Of a stretch of DNA of 64,000 bases, positions 39,832 through 47,505 are shown piece by piece. Made by a program: the position numbers and the translations under genes. Location of the stretch: NCBI GenBank assembly GCA_004193285.1, contig SECP01000001.1, positions 310,001 to 374,000 of the forward strand, read 5' to 3'. The first letter of the stretch is position 1, and each line of letters begins with the position of its first letter. The notes beneath the pieces were generated by a model. It did not search any database, had not been told where the DNA came from, and worked only from the letters and a program-made list of their open reading frames with translations. This DNA is from Myxococcales bacterium. Its GTDB lineage: Bacteria; Myxococcota_A; Polyangia; Polyangiales; Polyangiaceae.

Positions 39832-41295
39832 TCAGAACGGGTACGTCAGGCGCAGCCGCACCGCGCGCATCGTGCCGAGCGGGAGCGTCTCCGCCATGCC
39901 GGCGCCCTTGGCGGACTGGATATCCAAAGTGGCCTGGCTGAACACCAGCTTGACCGACGCGGCGTTGAAGCCGAGCGGGTACAGCAAGTACGCCGCGCCC
40001 TGGTAGTGCTGCTCGAAGTTCTTGATGTCGTCCACGACCTCGGTGCGGTTCAGCCCAAAGCCTACGATCAGGCTGCGATCCATGATCAAGGAACCGGCGT
40101 CCAGCTCCGCGTAGCCGCCGAGGCTGGTGCGCTTGTTGGTCGCGTCCTGGTCGAGCGTGCCGTTCGTGGCGGTGTACTGCTTTTCGTGGCTTTGGGCCGC
40201 GTTCAGCGCCACCGCCACCGGCTGCACCGTGACCTCCAGGCTGCCGCCGAAGCCGTACGCGCGTGAGACGCCGCAGTTGGGGCACTCCACGAGCTGAGAG
40301 GTGTTCACATCCGTGTACGCCTTCTCTTGGGCGGGCTTCGAGGAGCGGTACTCGGCCGCCGCCGAGACGCGCAGAAAGTCGAAGTGGACCATCGCTGCGC
40401 CACGGCCACCGAGCGTGTTGTTGGCGCCGTTGTTACCGACGCCGGTCGCCAGCTCGATTGCCGACCACGGCGTGGGGTAAACGTGCAGCGCTGCGCGGCC
40501 CGCAGGCTCGCGGTCGTAGATGTGGCTCACCTCGTAGGTGTGCGGACCGAAGGCACCGGCGCCGGTCTCCAGTGAGCAGCTGCCGGTGACGGCGGTGGAG
40601 ATGCGGCAGGCGCCTTGATCCTCCAGCGTGTAGAGGTCGAAGCCGTAGCCCTTGTGGTAGACGCGCCACGTGCGGAAGCGGCCGACCTTGAAGTCCCACT
40701 TTCCCTTCAAACCGAACTGGCCGTACACGTCGTCGGCGTTGATTTGATAGGCGCCGTACTCGCGCATCCACGCCACGAGCTCGCCGCGGGCGCGGACGAA
40801 CCACTGCTTCTCTTCGCCGAACTCGTATTGAACGGTCGGCCCGACGACGAAGCGGCCGCGAGTGTCGTAAAACGCCTGGGGCCGCGCTTGGTCCCGTTCG
40901 AACGTGTAGCTCGCGTAACCGCCGTCCGCCTCCAGACCGCCGTGCCACTCGAGGTTGCTGGAGTTCGCGGGGCGCACGAAGCCGTTCCGCTGCTCGAGCG
41001 CGTAGTCCTCGAGGGGCGCCCCTTCCGTCGCAGCCGCCGGCGCGGTGGGAGACACAGTCCGCACCGCTTGCCCGCGCTCTTCCGCAGGAGGAGCAGGCTT
41101 GGCCGCCGTCTCCTCGTCCTCGTCCTCGTCCTTGGCGGACGGGTCCTCCATGTCCGCGTTAGCGGCCGCGGCCGGAGCAGGCCCGCCGCCTTCCTGAGCC
41201 AAGGCGCTCGACGCAAGCCCTAGGCTGGCCATGCCGCACGCCAGTCCGAGGCCGAACACACGAAGACCACGCAGCGAAGAAAGTTGCACGTTCAT
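39832..41295 (-). CDS. Predicted porin-like outer-membrane protein
   Basis: A 487-aa protein with a signal peptide cleaved after SSALA and an acidic linker (DPSAKDEDEDEETAAKP), then a long beta-barrel. Strand-like blocks include NLEWHGGLEADGGYASYTFE, QWFVRARGELVAWMREYGAY, GQFGLKGKWDFKVGRFRTW and WSAIELATGVGNNGANN. It ends in the beta-signal RAVRLRLTYPF with a terminal Phe, as BAM substrates do. An ECPNCG pair lies in a loop. Substrate unknown. It follows the GH3 gene on the same strand 17 bp downstream, so it may be a sugar-uptake porin of that operon. Confidence 0.78.
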   Translation of the reverse strand: MNVQLSSLRGLRVFGLGLACGMASLGLASSALAQEGGGPAPAAAANADMEDPSAKDEDEDEETAAKPAPPAEERGQAVRTVSPTAPAAATEGAPLEDYALEQRNGFVRPANSSNLEWHGGLEADGGYASYTFERDQARPQAFYDTRGRFVVGPTVQYEFGEEKQWFVRARGELVAWMREYGAYQINADDVYGQFGLKGKWDFKVGRFRTWRVYHKGYGFDLYTLEDQGACRISTAVTGSCSLETGAGAFGPHTYEVSHIYDREPAGRAALHVYPTPWSAIELATGVGNNGANNTLGGRGAAMVHFDFLRVSAAAEYRSSKPAQEKAYTDVNTSQLVECPNCGVSRAYGFGGSLEVTVQPVAVALNAAQSHEKQYTATNGTLDQDATNKRTSLGGYAELDAGSLIMDRSLIVGFGLNRTEVVDDIKNFEQHYQGAAYLLYPLGFNAASVKLVFSQATLDIQSAKGAGMAETLPLGTMRAVRLRLTYPF

Positions 41296-41312
41296 GACTC
41301 GTTCGGATCGGT

Positions 41313-43703
41313 TCAGTTGATGGTGAAGGACGCGCTCTTCAGCTTGGTCGGGTCCGCGCTCGGGCCGATGAGCACGTTGTGCATGCCCTTCTCCACGACC
41401 CAGCCCGTCGCGCCCCAGTACGCCATGTCACGCGCCGAGACCCTGAACTGAACGTTCTTCGTCTCGCCCGGCATCAGCGAAACCCGCGTGAAAGCCTTCA
41501 GCTCCTTGGCCGGGCGGCGCTGCTGGGTCATCGGGTAGCCGATGTACAGCTGGACGATTTCGTCGCCCGCCATCATGCCCGCGTTGGTGACCGGAATCTC
41601 CACGTTGAGCGCGCCGCCCTCCGTGATGCCGGTGGTGCACAGGACCTTCACGTCCCCGTAGGTGTAGTTCGTGTAGCTGAGCCCGAAGCCGAACCAGAAG
41701 CGCGGCATCTTCCCTTCCTTCTCGAACTTCCGGTAGCCGTGAAAGTAGTCGACCATGGCGTCGTCACCGGTCGTGTTCTGGAAAGCGGGGTAGTCCGCCG
41801 GATTGGCGGCGACGGTGAAGGGCAGCTTGCCGGAGAAGTTCGCGTCTCCGAACACCAGCGCCGCGAGCGCGTTGCCGCCCTCTTGACCTGGGTAGAAGCT
41901 CTGCACGATGGCTGCGGGACCCGCGTACCAGTCTTCCATGACGACGGCGCTGCCGACCGCGAGCACGACGATGGTGTTCTTGTTGGCGGCGACCGCTTGA
42001 GCGATGAAGGCGGCCGGCTTGGTGTCGCCCCAGTGTTTGGGGTGCGGGCCCGCAAGCGTGAGATTTTCGCGGTCCTGGCCGACGTCGTAGCCTTCGCCTT
42101 CGTCCTCCCAGGCCATCGTCACGGGGATGATGGCGATGTCCGCCGTGCTCGCGGCCGAAGCGTCGCCGCTCGTCGTGACCGTGACGCCCTTCGCCATGCC
42201 AGCCGTTTTGAGGCCGTCGTAAAAGGAGACGGCGTACGGGGGAATCGTGGCGCTGCTGCCGCGGTCGCCCAAGCCCGAGGCGGCGCCCGCCGTGCTGACG
42301 TTCGTGTCCGGTTTCATAGCGTCCGGACCGAGCACGACGATGCTCTTCGCGTCCGCCTTGCCCATGCCGGCCACGGTCGCCATCGCGCCGAGCGGCAGCA
42401 AGTTGTCGTTCTTCAGCAGCACCGCGCCCTTGAGAGCCGTCTCTTTGGCCAGGTCCTTGTGCGTTTGCTCGTTGATGATCGCCGGGTTCTCCGCCGCGTT
42501 CTTGTACGCGTCGGTGTCGTGGGCGAACTTCAGCCGCGCGTTCACGATGCGGGTGGCGGCCTCGTCGATACGGGTCGTCGGCACCGTGGTGTCGATCGCC
42601 TTGAAGGCGTTGTTGTCCGGCATCTCCAAATCCAGGCCGGCGAGGATGGAGGTATTGCCCTGGTTGGCGACGGTGGCCCACCAGTCGGAAATCATCATGC
42701 CCGACCACTTCCACTCGTCACGCACGATCTTCGTGATGAGCTCGGGATTCTGAGTGCAGCGCAGGCCGTTGACGCGGTTGTACGCGGCCATGATGCACGC
42801 CGGGTCGGCCTCGTCGATCACCATCTGGAAATGGCGCAGGTAGTTTTCCCGCAGCGTCTGCTGGTCCAGCACCATGTTGACGTTCGGTTCGTCCGCGCCG
42901 TCCCCGCGGTTGTTCTCGGTGTTGTTGACGGCGAAGTGCTTGGGGCACGCCATCATCTTCTTGTCCTGCATGCCGCGCACGAAGGCAGAGGCCATCTTGC
43001 CGACGAGGACCGGGTCCTCACCGTAGGTTTCTTGGGCTCGGCCCCAGCCGGGGTGGCGCAGCACGTTCATGGTCGGCGCGAGCATGACGTCGTACTTGAA
43101 CGCCTTCATCTCGGCCGCGATGACCTCGCCGACGCGATACTCCAGGTTCACGTCGAACGCGGCCGCGCGTGCTTCCGCCACTGCGAACGTGGTGGACTTG
43201 GAGTTGTTGAGCTGGTGCACCCCGCGCGGGCCATCGCGCATGGGCATGTCCTTCAAGCCGATCTTCTCCGCGCCGGTGGCGTTGAAATCGATCGTCCACC
43301 AGTCGGAGGCCAGACGCTGCCCGCCGCTGAGCATCGCCAGCTTGTCTTCACGCGTGAGCTGCTGGACGAGGTTGGCCGTGCGCGGATCTACCGGTTCCAG
43401 CACGTTCGCAACTGCCGGCGTGAACGCCATGCAGCTCGCGTCGTTCTCCACGATGGGAGTCGTGCCGCCGGTGCCCGGGCCGCCGCCCCCGGTGCTGGTC
43501 CCCGAGCCGCCGGTTCCGACCGCGCTGCCGCCGGTGGCGCCAGGCATGCTCCCCGAGCCGCCTCCGACCGTCGACGAGGCGCCCGCCGTGCCGCCTGGCG
43601 TGACGTTCACGCCGGAGGGGCGGGTGGAGCACGCCGAGTACAGCAACGTGACGACGACCAGGCCGGAGCCGAGATGCAGGGCGGAGATGGAGTGTTTGCG
43701 CAT
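41313..43703 (-). CDS. Secreted GH3 beta-glucosidase-type glycoside hydrolase
   Basis: A 796-aa protein with a lipobox-like YSAC, a Gly/Ser linker and the two GH3 domains plus a C-terminal fibronectin III-like domain. Diagnostic blocks are KYDVMLAPTMNVLRHPGWGR, AQETYGEDPVLVGKMASAFV, MACPKHFAVNNTENNRGDGA and KWSGMMISDWWATV, with nucleophile D340. Then come ILAGLDLEMPDN and, in the FnIII part, GDEIVQLYIGYPMTQQRRPA. It releases terminal beta-linked sugars from cello- or xylo-oligomers; the exact specificity is open. GAGG lies 8 nt before ATG 43703. LacI-type operators lie upstream. Confidence 0.93.
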   Translation of the reverse strand: MRKHSISALHLGSGLVVVTLLYSACSTRPSGVNVTPGGTAGASSTVGGGSGSMPGATGGSAVGTGGSGTSTGGGGPGTGGTTPIVENDASCMAFTPAVANVLEPVDPRTANLVQQLTREDKLAMLSGGQRLASDWWTIDFNATGAEKIGLKDMPMRDGPRGVHQLNNSKSTTFAVAEARAAAFDVNLEYRVGEVIAAEMKAFKYDVMLAPTMNVLRHPGWGRAQETYGEDPVLVGKMASAFVRGMQDKKMMACPKHFAVNNTENNRGDGADEPNVNMVLDQQTLRENYLRHFQMVIDEADPACIMAAYNRVNGLRCTQNPELITKIVRDEWKWSGMMISDWWATVANQGNTSILAGLDLEMPDNNAFKAIDTTVPTTRIDEAATRIVNARLKFAHDTDAYKNAAENPAIINEQTHKDLAKETALKGAVLLKNDNLLPLGAMATVAGMGKADAKSIVVLGPDAMKPDTNVSTAGAASGLGDRGSSATIPPYAVSFYDGLKTAGMAKGVTVTTSGDASAASTADIAIIPVTMAWEDEGEGYDVGQDRENLTLAGPHPKHWGDTKPAAFIAQAVAANKNTIVVLAVGSAVVMEDWYAGPAAIVQSFYPGQEGGNALAALVFGDANFSGKLPFTVAANPADYPAFQNTTGDDAMVDYFHGYRKFEKEGKMPRFWFGFGLSYTNYTYGDVKVLCTTGITEGGALNVEIPVTNAGMMAGDEIVQLYIGYPMTQQRRPAKELKAFTRVSLMPGETKNVQFRVSARDMAYWGATGWVVEKGMHNVLIGPSADPTKLKSASFTIN

Positions 43704-43762
43704 GGACGAACCTCGCTTACCGAGCGGGGTTTTCCACTCGGGCTGCCGCTTGTAAACGATTG

Positions 43763-43796
43763 TGGAATCGATCCCATTTGCATGAAACCGGTTCCA
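43763..43796. promoter_or_regulatory. Two LacI-type operator candidates before the GH3 gene
   Basis: TGGAATCGATCCCA (43763-43776) and TGAAACCGGTTCCA (43783-43796) are 14-bp palindromes, each with a single mismatched pair, 20 bp apart centre to centre and 60-93 bp upstream of the ATG. The second is nearly identical to the site before the Cip1-like gene. A further half-site (TGTAAACG) starts at 43751. Confidence 0.55.
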
Positions 43797-44000
43797 GCAG
43801 CGGTTCGGCTGATATAGCACTTCTCCGTTCCGTGCTACCTGCACAGAATGCTTTTTCAGCGGGATTTATCGAGCAGACTGCAGCTCCGTCAAATGAAGTC
43901 AGCGCGAGCGCAACGCCCCAAGTAAGGACGGTTGCTCGATGCGCCGTGCGTCATTGCTCCAAGTTACCGTCAGCTCGTACGCTTCCGGCGTGCCTGCGAC

Positions 44001-44696
44001 TCAGAAATCGATGGGCTCGGCGCCGTACCAGAAGCCGCCGGTCACCGAGAACGGCTTCGTGGCCAGCTCCAGCATGCGGACCGCGCCGTCCGGCGGCTCA
44101 CCGGGCGCGTTCGGGCCGCCCAGGTCCGTCTTCAGCCAGCCTGGGTCCAGCGAGTTGACCGCGACCTTGCCCTTCAAGTCGCCGGCATAGGAGAGAGTCA
44201 GGCCGTTCAGCAGCAGCTTGCTGAGGCGGTAGGCGGGCATGTTCGCTTCGTCGCGCACGGCGGCGAGCTTTCCGGCGCCGGAGCTCACGTTGATGACGCG
44301 AGGCTCTTGCCCGCGCTCGAGCAAGTGCAAGAGAGCGTTGGTGAGCCAGTGTGCGGAGAGCACGTTGGTCGTGAGGTTGCGCTCCAGCGCGTCCACCGGC
44401 TCGGCGTGGAAGCCGGCGTTGTACTCTTGAATCGCGGCGTTGTTGATGAGGAGGTCCAGCGCTCCCCAACGCGCCGTCACCGCGGAGGCGATGCGCGCGC
44501 CGAGCCCGCGGTCCGTGATGTCCCCCGCGAGCGGCTGGAAGCCGGGAAACTCGCTTGCCAGCTGCTCGAGCTTGGCGGCGTCCCGCGCCACGCCGATGAT
44601 CTCGGCGCCTTCCGCGGTGAACAGACGAACGGTTTCGCGACCAACACCGCGCGACGCGCCCGTGAGCACGATGCGGCGACCTTTGAGGCGTGACAT
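44001..44696 (-). CDS. Short-chain dehydrogenase/reductase
   Basis: A 231-aa SDR with TGASRGVG, DLLINNAAIQEYNAG, VINVSSGAGKLAAV, the catalytic AYRLSKLLLNGL and SLDPGWLKTDLGG. The tail (GPNAPGEPPDGAVRMLELAT, GGFWYGAEPIDF) resembles the carbonyl reductase-like branch. Substrate unknown. It stands alone between the GH3 promoter region and the divergent kinase-fold gene. Confidence 0.85.
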   Translation of the reverse strand: MSRLKGRRIVLTGASRGVGRETVRLFTAEGAEIIGVARDAAKLEQLASEFPGFQPLAGDITDRGLGARIASAVTARWGALDLLINNAAIQEYNAGFHAEPVDALERNLTTNVLSAHWLTNALLHLLERGQEPRVINVSSGAGKLAAVRDEANMPAYRLSKLLLNGLTLSYAGDLKGKVAVNSLDPGWLKTDLGGPNAPGEPPDGAVRMLELATKPFSVTGGFWYGAEPIDF

Positions 44697-44798
44697 GAGG
44701 CTCGCGTACCTGAAAGCTGCTGGAAACTAAAGCCACAAAGCGGCCTCGCCACGTGAAAGACGCTTGCCCTTTGTGGAGATCCTGGCCAGCGTGGCTTC

Positions 44799-45608
44799 GT
44801 GGACGACGAGTACAAGCTGGTAGAGGTATCTCCGCGACACTCCGTGCGCGTCGGCGCGGAGTACGCGGTCTGGATCAAGAAAGCGCCTCGCCAGGACTTC
44901 GTCGTGCGCACGATCATGAAGCGTGAAGCCAACGGTATGCCGCTGGTTTCTGCGGATATCGTCATTGCCGGCGAAGAGACGCGCTCCAGCTACCCCCTGG
45001 CGGCGCAGTACCCGCTGCATTTTCGCAAGACGTACTACCCGGGGCGCCTGCACGGCGATCCGCGTCAAGAGCGGGACCGGCAGAACGAAGCCGCCGAAAT
45101 TCTGGATATTCCGCCTGCCATCGGCGCCACCCATCAGATCTTCCGCAGCTGCTTCCTGCCCGGTATGCCCTACAACCGGTTGTCACCGTTCGGAGCCGAG
45201 CCGGAAGAGAAGAACCTGCCCCTGGCGCAGAAGCTGCCGCTCGCGAGCGCCGCGGGGCTATGGCGCCTGCTGCACGAAGCGCACGACGCGCTGCTGAAGC
45301 TGCAGCACGCTGGCATCGCGCATGGCGATATGGAGCTGCACAACCTCATCGTGTGCAGCTCCCCGCTCGAATGCATCTTGATCGACTTCGAGGCGACCGC
45401 GCGTCGAGACGAGCTGGCCCCGGCCGAGTTCGAGAAGCGCTGCCACAACGACCTACTGCCGATGCTGAAGGAAGCGGTGCTGCTCCAGTGCGCTCTCGGG
45501 CCGCAGCCGGGGCCCCTCGCGGAGCTCTCTCGCAAGCGCGTCGGGGAGCTCTTCAAGCGTCCGGATAAGTTCTTGGACGAAATCGGCGAGCAATCCAAGA
45601 TCGGTTGA
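44799..45608 (+). CDS. Protein with an aminoglycoside-kinase/RIO-like catalytic core
   Basis: A 269-aa protein. The C-terminal half contains AGIAHGDMELHNLIVC (HGDxxxxN, H175/D177) and LIDFEATAR, the catalytic loop and metal-binding aspartate of the kinase fold in the APH/RIO/Kdo-kinase style (DFE instead of DFG). The N-terminal half has no obvious glycine loop; VRTIMKREANG could supply the ATP-lysine. It ends in a positively charged helical tail. The substrate could be a protein or a small molecule. The start is a GTG at 44799 without a strong ribosome-binding site and may lie elsewhere. It is convergent with the NmrA-like gene. Confidence 0.65.
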   Translation: MDDEYKLVEVSPRHSVRVGAEYAVWIKKAPRQDFVVRTIMKREANGMPLVSADIVIAGEETRSSYPLAAQYPLHFRKTYYPGRLHGDPRQERDRQNEAAEILDIPPAIGATHQIFRSCFLPGMPYNRLSPFGAEPEEKNLPLAQKLPLASAAGLWRLLHEAHDALLKLQHAGIAHGDMELHNLIVCSSPLECILIDFEATARRDELAPAEFEKRCHNDLLPMLKEAVLLQCALGPQPGPLAELSRKRVGELFKRPDKFLDEIGEQSKIG

Positions 45609-45617
45609 GGGGCGCCT

Positions 45618-46511
45618 TCAGGCGGCTCCGCCTGCGGCCGCGCCGAACGCCGCTCCGTGATCCTGGGCAAACTCTCGAACGCTGCGGGCAGGTCGTCCGA
45701 GCAGCTCGGGGAGATGCGAAGTCGTGAAGTTGCCCCAGTCCTTCGCGTAGGCCCGTGAGTACTCGCCGAGGAGCCCCACGACCCAGGGCGGCATCCCCGA
45801 ATCCAGCATGCTCTTCCGCGCGGCTTCGTGGGGCACGGGCACGTAGCGCACCGGCTTCCCCAGCCCCGCGGCGAGCTCGCTGGCCGCTTGTGCGAGCGAG
45901 AGCGAAGCGGGACCAGTGGGGGTGTAGATCTTGCCATGGTGCGCGCCCGGGTCGCTCAGAAGCACCTTTGCCGCCACTTCTGCCACGTCTCGCACGTCGA
46001 TCATGGCGAGCTTCCCTTCCCCCATGTCCCAGTAGAGGTTGCCTTGCGCGCCGATGGCCGACGCGGCCATGAGCAGGTTCTGCAAGTAGAAGTGGGGCCG
46101 CAAAATGGTCCACTTCAGTCCGGAGCTCATCAGCTCCGCGTCGGAGAGCGCGTGCAACCGCCCGTTGCGCGTAGGCGCGTCGGGACTGGCGCCGATGGCG
46201 GAGAGGCGCACCACCCGCTCGACGCCGGCCTGCTTGGCGGCCCAAAGCGCATTCATGCTGTTCTCGGGCTGACGCGGGGTCACTCCGTTGAGCAGCCACA
46301 AGTCGTTCACGCCCGCAAAGGCCTGCGACAGCGACTCGGGCTCGTCCAGGTCGCCGGGAGTCACCTCGAGGCCCTGGGCGCGCAGGGCGGGGGCCTTGCT
46401 GGCGTCGCGTACGAGCGCGCGCAGGCGCACGCCGCTGGCGCCTTTCAGAGAGCGGATGAGAGCGCTGGATACGGAGCCGGTCGCGCCGGTGATGAGGATG
46501 ATTCGGGTCAT
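45618..46511 (-). CDS. NmrA/SDR_a5-type NAD(P)-binding protein
   Basis: A 297-aa atypical SDR. The dinucleotide loop TGATGSVSSALIRSLKG is followed by ALVRDASKAPALRAQGLEVT, LNGVTPRQPENSMNALWAAK, RLSAIGASPDAPTRNG, LKWTILRPHFYLQNLLMAA and DVRDVAEVAAKVLLSDP. It resembles NmrA-like redox sensors and quinone reductases of the QorB type. GGAG lies 6-7 nt before the ATG. It is divergent from a LysR gene across a 94-bp gap, the usual arrangement for control by that regulator. Confidence 0.85.
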   Translation of the reverse strand: MTRIILITGATGSVSSALIRSLKGASGVRLRALVRDASKAPALRAQGLEVTPGDLDEPESLSQAFAGVNDLWLLNGVTPRQPENSMNALWAAKQAGVERVVRLSAIGASPDAPTRNGRLHALSDAELMSSGLKWTILRPHFYLQNLLMAASAIGAQGNLYWDMGEGKLAMIDVRDVAEVAAKVLLSDPGAHHGKIYTPTGPASLSLAQAASELAAGLGKPVRYVPVPHEAARKSMLDSGMPPWVVGLLGEYSRAYAKDWGNFTTSHLPELLGRPARSVREFAQDHGAAFGAAAGGAA

Positions 46512-46605
46512 TGATTCTCCAACGAGGGGGATGACCGTTGAATAGGGTCCGCGAGCGTTCTGGACAATACGAGGAAAATGGAAAGACTGTCCCACCACAG
46601 GTCCA

Positions 46606-47505
46606 ATGGCAGTTCCGGATTTGAACGCGGTCAGCGCCTTCTCCAAGGTGGTGGAGCTCAAGAGCTTTCGGGCGGCGGCGGCGGCGCTCGGGATCCCGAA
46701 GTCCACCGTGAGCCGCAAGGTGGCGGAGCTGGAGGACGCGCTGGGAGCGCGTTTACTCGAGCGCACCACGCGCAGCCTGCGGTTGACGGACGCAGGCCGC
46801 GCTTACCACGTGCGCATCGCGCCCGCGCTGGACTCCCTGCTGGAAGCGGAGCGCGCGGTGGAGGAGCAGAACGAAAAGCCTTCCGGTCGCCTGCGCCTCA
46901 CCATGACGATCGACGGCGGGCAAACGCTGCTCGGTCCGGTGCTCAGTGAGTACCTGCGCGCGTTCCCCGACGTGAAGCTGGAGGTAGAGCTCACGGACCG
47001 TCGCGTGGACTTGGTGGAGGAGGGGTTCGACCTCGCGGTTCGGGCCGGCGCGCTCGCAGACTCCACGCTCATTGCGAAGAAGCTCGGCGCGCCTGGTAGC
47101 AAGGGGCTGTACGCGAGCCCCGAGTACCTACGACGGCGGGGAACACCGCGTCACCCACGCGAGCTGGTCGAGCACGATTGCTTGATCATGTCGGCGCAGC
47201 TCGCGCCCGCGAGCTGGAGCTTCCGCGACAAGCGCAAGGCGATCTCGGTGGAGGTGCGCGTGCTTGCGCAGGCGAACAGCTTCCTCTTGCTACGCGATTT
47301 GGCGGTGAGCGGTCACGGAGTGGCGCGCTTGCCGGACTACCTGGCCGCCCCGGCGGTGAGGCGCGGCAAGCTCATCGGCTTGCTGGGCGCGTTCCTGCCC
47401 GAGCCGACTTCCTGGCACGTCCTCTACCCGAGCGCTCGCAACCTGTCGCCCAAGGTGCGGGCGCTCGTGGAGCTGCTCGAACGGAGCTTCGCTCGCAAAG
47501 CCTAG
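46606..47505 (+). CDS. LysR-family transcriptional regulator
   Basis: A 299-aa LTTR. The N-terminal HTH is FSKVVELKSFRAAAAALGIP, KSTVSRKVAELEDALGARLL, ERTTRSLRLTDAGR, and the substrate-binding domain contains DVKLEVELTDRRVDLVEEGF, DLAVRAG and HGVARLPDYLAAPAVRRGKL. It probably controls the divergent NmrA-like gene and itself; its ligand is unknown. Its TAG forms a shared CTAG with the stop of the convergent hybrid kinase. Confidence 0.92.
   Translation: MAVPDLNAVSAFSKVVELKSFRAAAAALGIPKSTVSRKVAELEDALGARLLERTTRSLRLTDAGRAYHVRIAPALDSLLEAERAVEEQNEKPSGRLRLTMTIDGGQTLLGPVLSEYLRAFPDVKLEVELTDRRVDLVEEGFDLAVRAGALADSTLIAKKLGAPGSKGLYASPEYLRRRGTPRHPRELVEHDCLIMSAQLAPASWSFRDKRKAISVEVRVLAQANSFLLLRDLAVSGHGVARLPDYLAAPAVRRGKLIGLLGAFLPEPTSWHVLYPSARNLSPKVRALVELLERSFARKA

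Noticed and set aside
45170..45185. Third AACCGGTT palindrome as a LacI-type operator
   Set aside because: It lies inside the kinase-fold gene at conserved-looking codons, far from any start.
46562..46592. GGACA...TGTCC inverted repeat as the LysR operator
   Set aside because: Half-sites of 5 bp with a wide spacer are likely by chance; no T-N11-A motif stood out.
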